A stretch of 64,000 bases of DNA from Brassica napus. Taxonomy: Eukaryota > Streptophyta > Magnoliopsida > Brassicales > Brassicaceae. Made by a program: the position numbers and the translations under genes. The stretch's first letter is position 1; each line of letters opens with the position of its first letter. Positions 44,898-56,068 of the stretch are shown here, piece after piece. The notes beneath the pieces are model-generated. The model was not told the origin of the DNA and made no database searches. It saw only the letters and a program-made list of their open reading frames with translations. Location of the stretch: contig NW_026014658.1 of assembly GCF_020379485.1 (NCBI RefSeq), positions 1 to 64,000 on the forward strand, read 5' to 3'.

Positions 44898-46992
44898 TGT
44901 CACGCCCCCAATCCTGAATAGGATTGTTGGGACGGCCATGGTTCGAGGAAACGTACAAGCCAGTCTTGAGACATCAAGGCAAGCGTTCCATGGTCGAGAA
45001 AGAAGGTTAAGGATATAAGGAAACTTAGACTTAACCTTATACGAGCTAAGTGTTAGCTAGGACGAGTAAGACGGTAGCTAGGACGAAGTGGACGAGTAGC
45101 TTGGCCAGCTCAAGGAAGCTAGGTTCAGTTTACTCCAGCTCAGTCCCTACTAAGTCAGCTCCACTAGCTGGACAACTAGCTCACTCAGCTGAGGCAGCCG
45201 AGTGTCAGCTCATCTCAGCTAGACGGACTGTCCGGGCTTTAGGCCGATGGTCCGGGTCTGGGTCAGTGGCGGGCTGGGAGGTCCGGCCATGAGGCCATGG
45301 GCTGTTGGGACCTTGGGCAAGGCTGTGGGCTGTGTCCAGAAGGCCTAGGGCGTGGGTTGGGCTTGTGGCCGACCCCAAACCCAATCAGAAAGGGCGAAGG
45401 GATGCAAGTGGCCGAAAGGGGGCAACTCTTGGCCGATGGTGCCCATTCGCTAGCAAGTCGTGCCTGTTCGTGGGGCAAGACTTACCCCCTCGTTTTCTAT
45501 AAATATGGGGGCTCTCTGGTCGATTTTATTATCCAATTCCAGAGTAAAATACTCAGAGAAAACATAGAGAGAAAGAAAGAGAGAAAGAGAGAGTTCCGGC
45601 CAAGAGAAAGGCCGATTGTGGTGGTGTTGTGTTCCGGCGACTCTGATCGTTTGAGAACTAACCCCGGTCAAGAATGGGAGATCAAGACAAGGAGAAGAGC
45701 ATGGAGAACCCAGACGTGGTTCACAAGGTATGTGATGGGCCGTGGCACCATCAGACCGAACGGACGGTCCATGCGACCGCACCGCGGCTCTGGTCGGTAT
45801 CCTAAGTCCCATCCGGCTCTCCTTATCTATTTCAATTCGTTTCTCTTCTCTTCTCTCTGGTTAAACACGAAGGGTTGTGTTGGTTGAGTCCAAGGGACAC
45901 GTCCCTAGGCTTTGGCCGAACATAACTAGACCGCTAACCTTGACACGGGTCGGTTAGACGGATGATCCGATCGCACCAAGACTGGGCGGTTAGGACGAAC
46001 GGTTGGGAATGACCCAAAGGGCACGAGTTGTCAAGAGTCATGAGTGTTCAAAGGTTGCGAGTTGCCAAAGGGTGTCAGGGACCAAAAGGTACGAGTTACC
46101 AAAGGTTGCGAACATCAAAAGGTACGAGAACCAGGAGGCACGATTGGCCAAAGGGTGCATGTTCCAAATGTTGTCTTTCGGGACAGGTTAGGACCGATCC
46201 TTATGGATCAGCCTATGGCTTGTCTAGTTAAGACAAGGTCACGGTTTGTCTTAGCCAAGGTAGAGTCGCAAGGTCTGACCGGTTGCTAAGCCTTCCGGAT
46301 TAGGCTTGAGGCTTACTAGGCCGATTGGATCCAGGCCTAAGGCCGGATCAGGTAAGGGAGTCCGTTGGGCCATTGAGCCGGACTCCATTGGCCGGTCGCA
46401 CCTAGATTCTATCCGGATAGACGGATTGGTTTTTGGGGACGATCCGGATCTGTTCGTGTGTTCTGTTATCTATTCTGGACTATCTATCTGATTCTAAGTC
46501 AAGGGGTGGTTGGTTGTATGACTTAGGATACGGTAGGTAGGTTCATACGTTTTTGTGATTATGTTGACTGAGGTTTATCTAAGTTCTAGGAACCAAGCCA
46601 AGCATGGTAGAATCAATCCGTTCTATTCTCGGTTATGATTAATGCTTATCTGGTTGTGGTTTCAGGAACTAAGGATGGTTCTGGTCAAGCCAAGGAGCCG
46701 TGAAGGCTCGGTCAGTGAGAGGCTGTGTAACGTGTGGTTAGATGATGCTAGAGATGAACTAGTGATTGTCTATGAGACTGTTAAGAAGTTGTGTGTTGAA
46801 TCTCATGTTTCTAAGTAATACAAAGTTTATACATTGTTATTCCGCTGTGCAATCTGTTCCTTGGTTTATGAACCTCATATTCGAATATGACTTAGTAACT
46901 AATAGACATCAAAATGGATCAAACGAGCAAAGAAATTAATAAGTAAGCCTTCGGACTCCATCAGGTCGAGAGGCCAGGGTTCGGGTCTTACA
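44898..46992 (+). mobile_element. Solo LTR of a gypsy element inside the satellite
   Basis: 2095 bp, TGTCACGCCCCCAATCC... to ...GGTTCGGGTCTTACA, flanked by GTGTC. The ends resemble the LTRs of Gypsy-2 and Gypsy-3. A TATAAATA box is at 45498-45505, followed by an AGAGAGAAAG-rich leader. There is no internal region, primer site or second LTR, so it arose by recombination between two LTRs. A run of TACGAG and CAAAGG repeats lies at about 46015-46160. ORFs inside it are not credible genes. Confidence 0.92.
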
Positions 46993-49900
46993 GTGTCCGC
47001 CAGCACACACAGTACGTCCGTGGCTGTTCGTGGCTGTCCGTTAGCACACATAGGACGTCCGTGGCTGTCCGTGTGGGTCTGTGTGTGTCCGTGTGTGTCC
47101 GTCAACACACACAGGACGTCCGTGGCTGTCCATCTGTACACATATCAGCACGCTGGTCCTTGGACTCAGCACGCTGGCCTTTCCCGTGGACTGTTCAGGT
47201 GATTTTGGCCCATGTGGGCTGTCTGTTCAGTATACACAGGTTGTCTGTGGCTGTCCATCAGCACACACAAGACATCCATGGTTGTCCGTGTGTGTCAGTG
47301 TGTGTCCGTGGGTCTCCGTCAGCACACACAGGACATCTATGGCTGTCCATCAGTAAACATATCAGCACGCTGGTCCTTGGACTCTGCACGCTGGCCCTTC
47401 CCGTCGACTGTTTGGGTGATTTTGACCCACGTGGGCTGTCTGTTCAGTACACACAGGACATCCGTGGGTGTCCGTCAGCACACACATGACGTCCGTGTGT
47501 GTCCGTTAGCACACACAGGTCATCCGTGGCTGTTCGTGTGTGTCCGTCAGCACACACAGGACGTCTGTGGCTGTCCATGGGTGTCCGTCAGCACACACAT
47601 GACGTTCGTGTGTGTCCGCCAGCACATAAGGGACGTTCGTAGCTGTCCGTGTGTGTGTCCTTGTGTTTCCGTCAGCACACACAGGACGTCTGTGGCTGTC
47701 CATCAGTACACATATCAGCACGCTGGTCCTTGGACTCAGCACGCTGGCCCTTCCCGTGGACTGTTCGGGTGATTTTGGCCCACGTGGGCTGTTTGTTCAG
47801 TACACACAGGACGTCCGTGGGTGTCCGTCAGCACACACATGACGTCTGTGGCTGTCCGTGTGTGTCCTTCAACACATAGAGGACGTCCGTGGTTGTGAAT
47901 CAGTACACATATCAGCACGTTGGTCCTTGGACTCAGCACTCTGACCCTTCCCTTGGACTGTTCGGGTGATTTTGGCCTACATGGGCTGTCTGTTCAGTAC
48001 ACACAGGACGTTTGTGGGTGTCCGCAAGAAAACACAGGACGTCCGTGGCTGTCCGTGTGTGTCTGTGTGTTTCCGTCAGCACACACAGGACGTCTGTGGC
48101 TGCCCATCAGTACACATATCAGCACGTTGGTCTTTGGACTCAGCACGCTGGCCCTTCCCGTGGACTGTTTGGGTGATTTTGGCCCACGTGGGCTGTCTGT
48201 TCAGTACACACAGGACGTCCGTGGGTGTCCGCCAACACACACAGGACGTCCGTGGCTGTCCGTGGCTGTCCGTCAGCACACACATGACGTCTGTGGCTGT
48301 CCGTGTGTGTCTGTATGTGTCCTTCAGCACACAGAGGACGTCCGTGGCTGTCCATCTGTACACATATCAGCACGTTGGTCCTTGGACTCAGCATGATGAC
48401 CCTTCTTGTGGACTGTTCGGGTGATTTTGGCCTACGTGGGCTGTCTGTTCAGTACACACAGGACGTCCGTGGGTGTCCGCCAGCACAGACAAGACGTCCG
48501 TGGCTGTCCCTGTGTATCAGTGTGTTTCCGTCAGCACACACAGGAAGTCTGTGGCTGTCCATGAGTACACATATCAGCACGTTGGTCTTTGGACTCAGCA
48601 CGCTGGCCCTTCCCGTGCACTGTTTGGCTGATTTTGGCCCACGTGGGCTGTCTGTTCAGTACACAAAGGACGTCTGTGGGTGTCCGCCAGCACACACAGG
48701 ATGTCCGTGGCTGTCCGTGGCTGTCCGTCAGCACACACATGACGTCCGTGGCTGTCCGTGTCTGTCTGTGTGTATCCTTCAGCACACAGAGGATGTCCGT
48801 GGCTCTCCATCAATACACATATCAGTACACACAGGACGTCCGTGGGTGTCCGTCAGCACACACATGACGTCTGTGGCTGTCCGTGTGTGTCCTTCAACAC
48901 ATAGAGGACGTCCGTGGTTGTCAATCAGTACACATATCAGCACGTTGGTCCTTGGACTCAGCACTCTGACCCTGCACTTGGACTGTTCGGGTGATTTTGG
49001 CCTACATGGGCTGTCTGTTCAGTACACACTGTTCAGTACACACAGGACGTTTGTGGGTGTCCGCAAGCAAACACAGGACGTCAGTGGCTGTCCGTGTGTG
49101 TCTGTGTGTTTCCGTCAGCACACACAGGACGTCTGTGGCTGCCCATCAGTACACATATCAGCACGTTGGTCTTTGGACTCAGCACGCTGGCCCTTCCCGT
49201 GGACTGTTTGGGTGATTTTGGCCCACGTGGGCTGTCTGTTCAGTACACACAGGACGTCCGTGGGTGTCCGCCAACACACACAGGACGTCCGTGGCTGTCC
49301 GTGGCTGTCCGTCAGCACACACATGACATCTGTGGCTGTCCGTGTGTGTCTGTATGTGTCCTTCAGCACACAGAGGACGTCCGTGGCTGTCCATCAGTAC
49401 ACATATCAGCACGTTGGTCCTTGGACTCAGCATGATGACCCTTCTTGTAGACAGTTCGGGTGATTTTGGCCTACATGGGCGGTCTGGTCAGTACACACAG
49501 TACGTCCGTGGGTGTCTGCCAGCACACACAGGACGTCTGTGGCTGTCCGTGTGTATCCGTGTGTATCCGTCAACACACATAGGACGGCTGTGGCTGTCCA
49601 TCAGTACACATATCAGCACGTTGGTCTTTGGACTCAGCACGCTGGCCCTTCCCGTGGACTGTTTGGGTGATTTTGGCCCACATGGGCTGTCTGTTCAGTA
49701 CACACAAGACGTCTATTGGTGTCCGCCAGCACACACAGGACATCCCTGGCTATCCATGGCTGTCCGTCAGCACACACAGGACATCCGTGGCTGTCCGTGT
49801 GTGTCTGTGTGTATCCGTCAGCACACACATGATGTCCGTGTGTGTCTGTGTGTGTCCGTCAGCACACACATGACGTCCTTGGCTGTCTATTAGTACACAT

Positions 49901-50828
49901 ATCAGCACGTTGGTCCTTGGACTCAGCACGCTGGCCCTTCCCGTGGACTGTTTCGATGATTTTGGCCTACGTGGGCTGTCTATTCAGTACACACAAGAAA
50001 TCCGTGGGTGTCCGCCAGAAGACATAGGACCTCCGTGCCTGTCCGTGCCAGTGTGTGGCTGTCCGTCAGCACACACAGGACGTGCGTGGCTGTCCGTGTG
50101 TGTCCGTGTGTGTCTGTCTGTGTCCGTCAGCACACACATGACGTCCGTGGCTGTCCATCAGTACACTTATCAGCATGTTGGTCCTTGGACTCAGCATGCT
50201 GGCCCTTCCCGTTGACTGTTTTGGTGATTTTAGCCCACGTGGGCTGTCTTTTCAGTACACACAAGACATCCGTGGGTGTCCACCAGCACACACCGGACGT
50301 CCGTCGCTATCTGTCAGCACACACAGGACGTCCGTGTCTGTCCGTGTGTATTCATGGGTGTCCGCCAGCACACACAGGACGTCTGTGGTTGTCCGTCAGC
50401 ACACCTAGGACATTTGTGTGTGTCCGTCAGCACACACGACGGCCGTGTGTGTCTGTGTGTGTCCATCAGCACACACAGGACATCCGTGGCTGTCCATCAG
50501 TACACATATCAGCACGCTGGTCCTTGGACTCAGCACGCTGGCCTTTTCCGTGGACTGTTCGGGTTATTTTGGCCCACGTGGGCTGTTTGTTCAGTACTCA
50601 CAGGACGTCCGTGGGCGTCCGCCAGCAAACACAGGACGTCCGTGGCTGTGAGTGTCTATCTGTCAGCACACACAAGACATCCATGGCTGTCTGTGTGTGT
50701 CAGTGTGTGTCCGTGTGTGTCCGTCTGCACATATAGGACGTCCATGGCTGTCCATCAGTAGACATATCAGCATTCTCGTCCTTGGACTCAGCATGCTGGC
50801 CCTTCCCGTGGACTGTTTGGCTGATTTT
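46993..50828 (+). repeat. Satellite block 2
   Basis: Same hierarchical unit as block 1, the direct continuation of it across the solo LTR. 47680-50828 is the second copy of the 3.1-kb duplication. The block ends in the core at GGCTGATTTTG, where it passes into Element A gag. Confidence 0.93.
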
Positions 50829-53800
50829 GATGGCTACCGCTATACCGAGGCCAAGAAGATCGCCTTAGCCGCAGCCCAACTGACGGACAATGCTCTAACC
50901 TGGTGGGACAGGGAAGTAGCCGAGGTTGGCAGGGTCTATAGGATTGAGACTTGGGATGAGATGCGAGCTAAGCTCCGTGCAAGGTATATTCCCTCATATT
51001 ATCAGCGGGACTTACTAAAACGTTTTCGCAAGTTGTCTCAGGGTACTAGGTCCGTAGAGGAGTACTTTGAGGAGTTTGAGGCTCTCAAGAACAAGCTCAG
51101 GACGCGCGAGACCGAAGAGGTTATGATGGCTCAGTTCTTGGAAGGCCTTCAAGACCGCATTGCTCGCAAGGTGGAGAGGCAAACCTACGTCAACTTCAAT
51201 GATCTCCTCCACTATGCCATCCAGGCCGAGCAGCACATTAAACGGAAGAACGCCTCTAGTGCCAGGAACAAGACGCCATGGGCTTCAACCGGAACCAAGG
51301 GGTCTGAGAAGAACAAATCCATTGAAGTGGAAAACCGGTTCAAGAAGGGCCAAACCGACCAGTCCAAATCAGGTTCATCCGAACCAGGTAAGGGACAAGC
51401 ACAAGCTCAAAGAACTCGTGATATTACTTGTTTCAAATGTCAGGGGAAGGGGCACTACGCTAGGGACTGTCCGAACAAGCGTGTCATGATCCTTAAGGCA
51501 GATGGCGAGTATGAGTCCCAAGACGAGGCCGATGTCGAGATGGCCGACTCAGGAGACGAGATAGTGGACTATGCTGAGACTGGTGAGCTACTGGTGGTCA
51601 GACGAGCTCTCAGTGCTCTCTTTGATCCAGAGACCGTCCAACGAGAAAACATCTTACATACTAGATGTAGCGTGGAAGGCAAGGTATGTAGTCTAATTAT
51701 TGATGGTGGCTCTTGCACTAACGTGGCCAGCAGGTACCTTGTTGAGAAGTTAGGGCTAGCAAAGTTGCCACACCCCAGGCCGTACAAGCTCAAGTGGCTC
51801 AATGATGAGACGGAGCTTAAAATCTCGGAGCAAGTTGTTGTTACCTTTTGTATTGGTAAGTACCAGGACCAGGTGAAGTGTGATGTGGTTCCTATGCAAG
51901 CCGGCCATCTACTGTTAGGGAGGCCTTGGCAGTTTGACAAGGAGACTATTCACCATGGGAGGACTAACATCTACAGCTTTACCCACAACAACAAGAAGCA
52001 CAGCCTGGCTCCTCTCAGTCCACAAGAGGTGTACGAGATGCAGAGGGCCATGGATCAGTCTGGATTGTTTAGTAAAACTAACCTTTACATCTCTTCTAGT
52101 AAATTGATTAAATCATTGCATCAAAACACACAGGTGCTACTAATGGTTTTCAAGGAAGGTTGTTTTGCAGGTTTTGAGGCACCAGATTGTCCAGCTGAGA
52201 TGCAAGGACTAATGGACCAGTACAAGGACGTGTTCCCTGAAGAGATACCAGCCGGCTTACCACCCCTCCGAGGCATCGAACATCAGATAGACTTTGTGCC
52301 AGGCGCCCCACTTCCAAACCGAGCCGCATACAGAGTCAATCCGGAGGAGGCTAAGGAGCTGGAGAGACAGGTCCAAGACCTCATGGACAAGGGATACATT
52401 CGAGAGAGTCTCAGCCCATGTGCAGTACCCGTCCTATTGGTGCCTAAGAAGGATGGAACGTGGCGTATGTGTGTTGATTGCCGAGCCATCAACAACATCA
52501 CCATAAAATATCGGTACCCCATTCCTAGACTTGATGATATGTTAGATGAATTGAGTGGTTCCACCGTGTTTTCCAAGATTGATCTTAGGAGTGGCTATCA
52601 CCAAGTTCGGATGAAGGAGGGAGACGAGTGGAAGACTGCTTTCAAGACCAAGCAAGGCTTGTATGAGTGGCTGGTGATGCCATTTGGTCTTACCAACGCC
52701 CCTAGTACCTTCATGAGGCTTATGAACGAGGTTCTAAGGCCTTACATTGGTAAATTTGTGGTTGTCTATTTTGATGACATATTGATCTATAGTCAGTGCT
52801 TATCCGATCACATTAGTCATGTAGAACAGGTTTTGAAGGCTCTCAGGCAGGAAGGACTCTTTGCCAATCTCAAGAAGTGTGTATTTTGCACTGACCAGTT
52901 AATATTTTTAGGCTTTGTTGTGAGTTCACAGGGTTTGAAGGTCGATGAGGAGAAGATCAAGGCCATCCAAGACTGGCCCACGCCGACCACTATTGGGCAA
53001 GTCCGAAGTTTCCATGGCCTAGCCAGCTTCTATAGGCGGTTTGTCAAGGACTTCAGCACCATTGCCGCACCCATGACCTCAGTAATCAAGAAGAATGTAT
53101 CCTTTGTTTGGGGCCCTGCCCAAGAGGAGTCTTTCAACAAGCTTAAATATAGTTTAACTCATGCACCCGTTCTTACACTCCCTGATTTTAATAAAACTTT
53201 TGAGATTGAGTGTGATGCATCAGGTACAGGCATTGGAGCTGTCCTCACTCAAGGGGGGCGACCAGTGGCATTCTTTAGTGAAAAACTGAGTGGAGCTGCC
53301 CTCAACTACCCAACCTATGACAAAGAGCTATACGCTCTAGTAAGGTCCCTTGAAACTTGGCAGCATTACCTATTGTCTAAGGAATTTGTTATTCATACAG
53401 ATCATGAGACACTTAAGCACTTGAGGGGACAGACCACACTCAAGAAGAGGCACGCCAGATGGCTCGAGTTCGTGGAGACCTTTCCCTATGTGATCAAGTA
53501 CAAGAAGGGCAAGGACAATGTGGTGGCCGATGCACTGTCCCGGAGACACACTCTCATTGTGACCATGGAGGCCAAGATCATGGGTTTCGAGCATATTAAA
53601 GAATCTTATGCCACTGATCTTGATTTTAATGAAGTTTTCAGGAACACTGAGAAGGGGGCTTTTGGGGCATACTACCAGCACGAGGGGTTCCTGTTCAAGG
53701 GAAAGAGGCTGTGCATTCCCAAAGGAGCCATGAGGGAACTGCTGGTTCGGGAGGCCCATGGTGGCGGCCTCATGGGACACTTTGGTCGGGACAAGACTTT

Positions 53801-55169
53801 GAGTGTCCTAACTGAACATTTCTTTTGGCCAAACATGAAGAGGGATGTGGAGAGCATATGCGCCAAGTGCACTACTTGCCTCAAAACAAAGTCCAGGTCA
53901 CATCCTTACGGTTTACAAATGCCATTACCGATTCCTAACCACCCTTGGGTAGACATTTCTATGGACTTTGTGCTGGGTTTGCCCAAGATAAACCACAAGG
54001 ATTCCATTTTTGTAGTGGTAGACAGGTTCTCCAAGATGGCCCATTTCATAGCCTGTAACACCACTAATGATGCCACTCAGACCGCCGACCTATTCTTCAA
54101 AGAAGTGGTTCGACTACATGGTGTTCCCCGAACCATTGTCTCTGACCGTGATACCAAGTTCCTCAGCCATTTCTGGAGGACACTATGGGGCAAATTCGGA
54201 ACCAAGCTACTATTCTCGACCACTTGCCACCCCCAGACCGACGGCCAGACTGAGGTAGTAAACCGTACGCTTTCTCAACTGTTGAGAGCTACGGTCGGTA
54301 AGAATTTAAGAAATTGGTTGTCTTGTTTGCCTTTTGTTGAGTTTGCGTATAACCATGCTAGGCACTCTACTACTAACCTGTCACCTTTTGAGATTGTTTA
54401 TGGGTTTCAGCCAGAGACTCCTTTGGACTTCACCGAGCTGCCCAGCTCTATGTACCGCAGTCATGATGGAGCCGCCAAGGCCGAGTTTGTTAAGAATATG
54501 CACCTAAAGGTCAAGGAAAGGATAGAAGCCAAGGCGGCTAAGGTCAAGGCCAAGTATGACCAGAAGAGGAAGGAGATACTGTTCGAACCAGGGGACTTGG
54601 TGTGGTTACACATGCGGCCCGAGAGGTTTCCAGAAGCCCGGAAGTCCAAGCTCTCTCCTCGTGGAACAGGACCATTCCGCATCCTAAAGAAGATCAACGA
54701 CAACGCCTATATCCTTGACCTCCCTGCTGAATTTAAAATTTCACATACTTTCAATGTCTCGGATTTGTCTCCTTTCCATGCAGATAGTGATGACTTTGCA
54801 GATGATGGTGTTCTGAGGCCAGAACCTCTTCAAGAGGGAGGGAATGATGAGGCCATCCAAGTAGAGGTTCCCATAGTTAGGCACGGTCCGACTACCCGGA
54901 GTGGAACCAGGGCCTTGCGAGAAGGTTTCACCAAAGCTGTCCAGCATATCCTTGATCAAGATGGACAGACTGACCAGGACCAGCTGCTAATTGAGAAGAT
55001 GGTCCAGTTGAAGATTCAAGATCAAGCCGGCCCAAAGGAGGTTCAGGACGCGGCCGACCCGATCCAGTTCAGACTCAACCAAGCCGGACTTCTCATTTCC
55101 ACATCCGAGCTTGGTCCAGACTCAGTTTCTATTTCATCCACTCCAACTCTTTCCGGTTCTGAGATCTAG
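50829..55169 (+). CDS. Gag-pol polyprotein of Element A (5'-truncated, otherwise open)
   Basis: Real homology begins at about 50825 ([18 protein letters not shown]). The open frame extends upstream into satellite to 50652, but that part is not gag. The order is gag core ([32 protein letters not shown]), one knuckle [14 protein letters not shown] (51428), protease [13 protein letters not shown] (about 51697), reverse transcriptase with [10 protein letters not shown] and YFDDILIYS (about 52770), and RNase H with [12 protein letters not shown] (about 53210) and VVADALSRR. Integrase has [36 protein letters not shown] and [13 protein letters not shown], with all three catalytic acidic residues visible. 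The C-terminus has [12 protein letters not shown] and LQEGGNDE, then [16 protein letters not shown] see no stop or shift from gag to 55169. The lineage is CRM/Reina-like, with no chromodomain recognised by eye. Confidence 0.88.
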   Translation, partial: DGYRYTEAKKIALAAAQLTDNALTWWDREVAEVGRVYRIETWDEMRAKLRARYIPSYYQRDLLKRFRKLSQGTRSVEEYFEEFEALKNKLRTRETEEVMMAQFLEGLQDRIARKVERQTYVNFNDLLHYAIQAEQHIKRKNASSARNKTPWASTGTKGSEKNKSIEVENRFKKGQTDQSKSGSSEPGKGQAQAQRTRDITCFKCQGKGHYARDCPNKRVMILKADGEYESQDEADVEMADSGDEIVDYAETGELLVVRRALSALFDPETVQRENILHTRCSVEGKVCSLIIDGGSCTNVASRYLVEKLGLAKLPHPRPYKLKWLNDETELKISEQVVVTFCIGKYQDQVKCDVVPMQAGHLLLGRPWQFDKETIHHGRTNIYSFTHNNKKHSLAPLSPQEVYEMQRAMDQSGLFSKTNLYISSSKLIKSLHQNTQVLLMVFKEGCFAGFEAPDCPAEMQGLMDQYKDVFPEEIPAGLPPLRGIEHQIDFVPGAPLPNRAAYRVNPEEAKELERQVQDLMDKGYIRESLSPCAVPVLLVPKKDGTWRMCVDCRAINNITIKYRYPIPRLDDMLDELSGSTVFSKIDLRSGYHQVRMKEGDEWKTAFKTKQGLYEWLVMPFGLTNAPSTFMRLMNEVLRPYIGKFVVVYFDDILIYSQCLSDHISHVEQVLKALRQEGLFANLKKCVFCTDQLIFLGFVVSSQGLKVDEEKIKAIQDWPTPTTIGQVRSFHGLASFYRRFVKDFSTIAAPMTSVIKKNVSFVWGPAQEESFNKLKYSLTHAPVLTLPDFNKTFEIECDASGTGIGAVLTQGGRPVAFFSEKLSGAALNYPTYDKELYALVRSLETWQHYLLSKEFVIHTDHETLKHLRGQTTLKKRHARWLEFVETFPYVIKYKKGKDNVVADALSRRHTLIVTMEAKIMGFEHIKESYATDLDFNEVFRNTEKGAFGAYYQHEGFLFKGKRLCIPKGAMRELLVREAHGGGLMGHFGRDKTLSVLTEHFFWPNMKRDVESICAKCTTCLKTKSRSHPYGLQMPLPIPNHPWVDISMDFVLGLPKINHKDSIFVVVDRFSKMAHFIACNTTNDATQTADLFFKEVVRLHGVPRTIVSDRDTKFLSHFWRTLWGKFGTKLLFSTTCHPQTDGQTEVVNRTLSQLLRATVGKNLRNWLSCLPFVEFAYNHARHSTTNLSPFEIVYGFQPETPLDFTELPSSMYRSHDGAAKAEFVKNMHLKVKERIEAKAAKVKAKYDQKRKEILFEPGDLVWLHMRPERFPEARKSKLSPRGTGPFRILKKINDNAYILDLPAEFKISHTFNVSDLSPFHADSDDFADDGVLRPEPLQEGGNDEAIQVEVPIVRHGPTTRSGTRALREGFTKAVQHILDQDGQTDQDQLLIEKMVQLKIQDQAGPKEVQDAADPIQFRLNQAGLLISTSELGPDSVSISSTPTLSGSEI

Positions 55170-55173
55170 CCGA

Positions 55174-55193
55174 CCACCAAGGGGAGTAGCATG
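55174..55193 (+). other. Polypurine tract of Element A
   Basis: CACCAAGGGGAGTAGCATG directly precedes the LTR start TGTTGTACTC. Element B has AGAAGGAGTAGTATG in the same place. Confidence 0.65.
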
Positions 55194-56068
55194 TGTTGTA
55201 CTCTTTTTCCTCACCAGGTTTTGTCCCATTGGGTTTTCTTGGTAAGGTTTTAATGAGGCAACATGCAAGCATGCTATTAGCCTTGGTCTAAGCCTTCTCA
55301 AACCGACCACCAGATGTCTGGTTTATTTTAATTTATTTGGTTAAGACTTTGGGCTAATGTTTCAGCCTCATTTTCGGCCAGCTTGTTTAAGGCCTTTTAC
55401 TTTTGAGTCTCTTAAGGGATAAACCCTATATAACTCTTTCAAGTTGGCGATTTTTGGCCTCAGTCTTTTATGAAATAATTTTTGCCTTTGCAAACCAAAA
55501 ACCCTAAGTCTTTTTCTGTGAGAAACAAGAGAGAGCAGCCGAATCTTATCAAGCTTCAAACCACCAAGCTTGTGGCGATTCTTCACCTCCATTCCATCCA
55601 TCGATTTGCCTTGAGAGTGATACACATCCAGCAAGCCAAATCCCATAGCTATCCACCTCCATCCACTGTTCTTGTTGAGAGAGATACACATCCAGCAACA
55701 AGGATCCATCCCCCATACTTCTATCCTTCTTTATTTTTGTTATCTTGCATTATCTAGTTCTAGATTTTCCATTCTATATAAAAATCCATAAAAAGTCATA
55801 ATTGCTTCTGTTCTTCATTAACCATACTGTTTACTTTTCTGTTCAATGTTTTGATTCATAAAAACTCATAAAAATAGCATTCTTTGGTTTCAGGAACCAG
55901 ACCGGCCAACTCCCAACCCATCGCGTCCGTCTAACCGTCCCATAACCGGCCGTCCGTCCCGTCCAGTCCGAGTCCTCGAACCTCAGGCCGTCCGTCCGTC
56001 CTGTCCAGTCCGAGTCCTCGAGCCTCAGTCCGTCCGTCCGTGCAGTCTGCTTACAGGCCTGTATCAGT
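55194..56068 (+). repeat. 3' LTR of Element A
   Basis: Begins TGTTGTACTCTTTTTCC, like 62210. A TATATAAC box lies at 55437-55444. It has two copies of GATACACATCCAGCA (about 55618 and 55682), the counterpart of a repeat in the Element B LTR, and CCGTCCGTCC-rich DNA near its end. The terminal bases (GCCTGTATCA) differ from the CTACAACA end of Element B, so the exact right end is uncertain by about 15 bp. Confidence 0.78.

Larger units (their letters stand above)
50829..56068 (+). mobile_element. Element A: CRM/Reina-like chromovirus, 5'-truncated
   Basis: It has gag from its middle onward, full pol, a polypurine tract and a 3' LTR, but no 5' LTR, primer site or gag N-terminus. By comparison with Element B about 145 gag residues are missing. 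The left junction lies in the satellite core at ATTTTGAT, shared by both partners. The right junction is at the LTR end near 56068. Compared with block 1, about 390 bp of satellite (equivalent to 44380-44766) are missing at the insertion, so a deletion probably removed the element's 5' end together with adjoining satellite. Confidence 0.85.

Noticed and set aside
45297..45887. 196-codon ORF inside the solo LTR
   Set aside because: It lies in LTR promoter and leader DNA, spans the TATA box and has no recognisable domain.
40178..50820. Many long overlapping ORFs on both strands with repeated peptides such as STHRTSVGVRQHT and SVHISARWSLDSA (up to 461 codons)
   Set aside because: They follow the satellite unit in several frames at once, have no consistent start, break at unit variants and match no protein family I know. 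They arise because the unit is poor in stop codons.
50652..50828. Open frame upstream of Element A gag, giving a 1505-codon ORF
   Set aside because: The first roughly 58 codons are satellite sequence that happens to be in phase. Homology to gag starts only at about 50825.
55900..56060. CCGTCCGTCC-rich DNA in chromovirus LTRs as the source of the satellite GTCCGT motif
   Set aside because: The shared words are too short and simple to support descent, and the satellite core has no match in the LTR.
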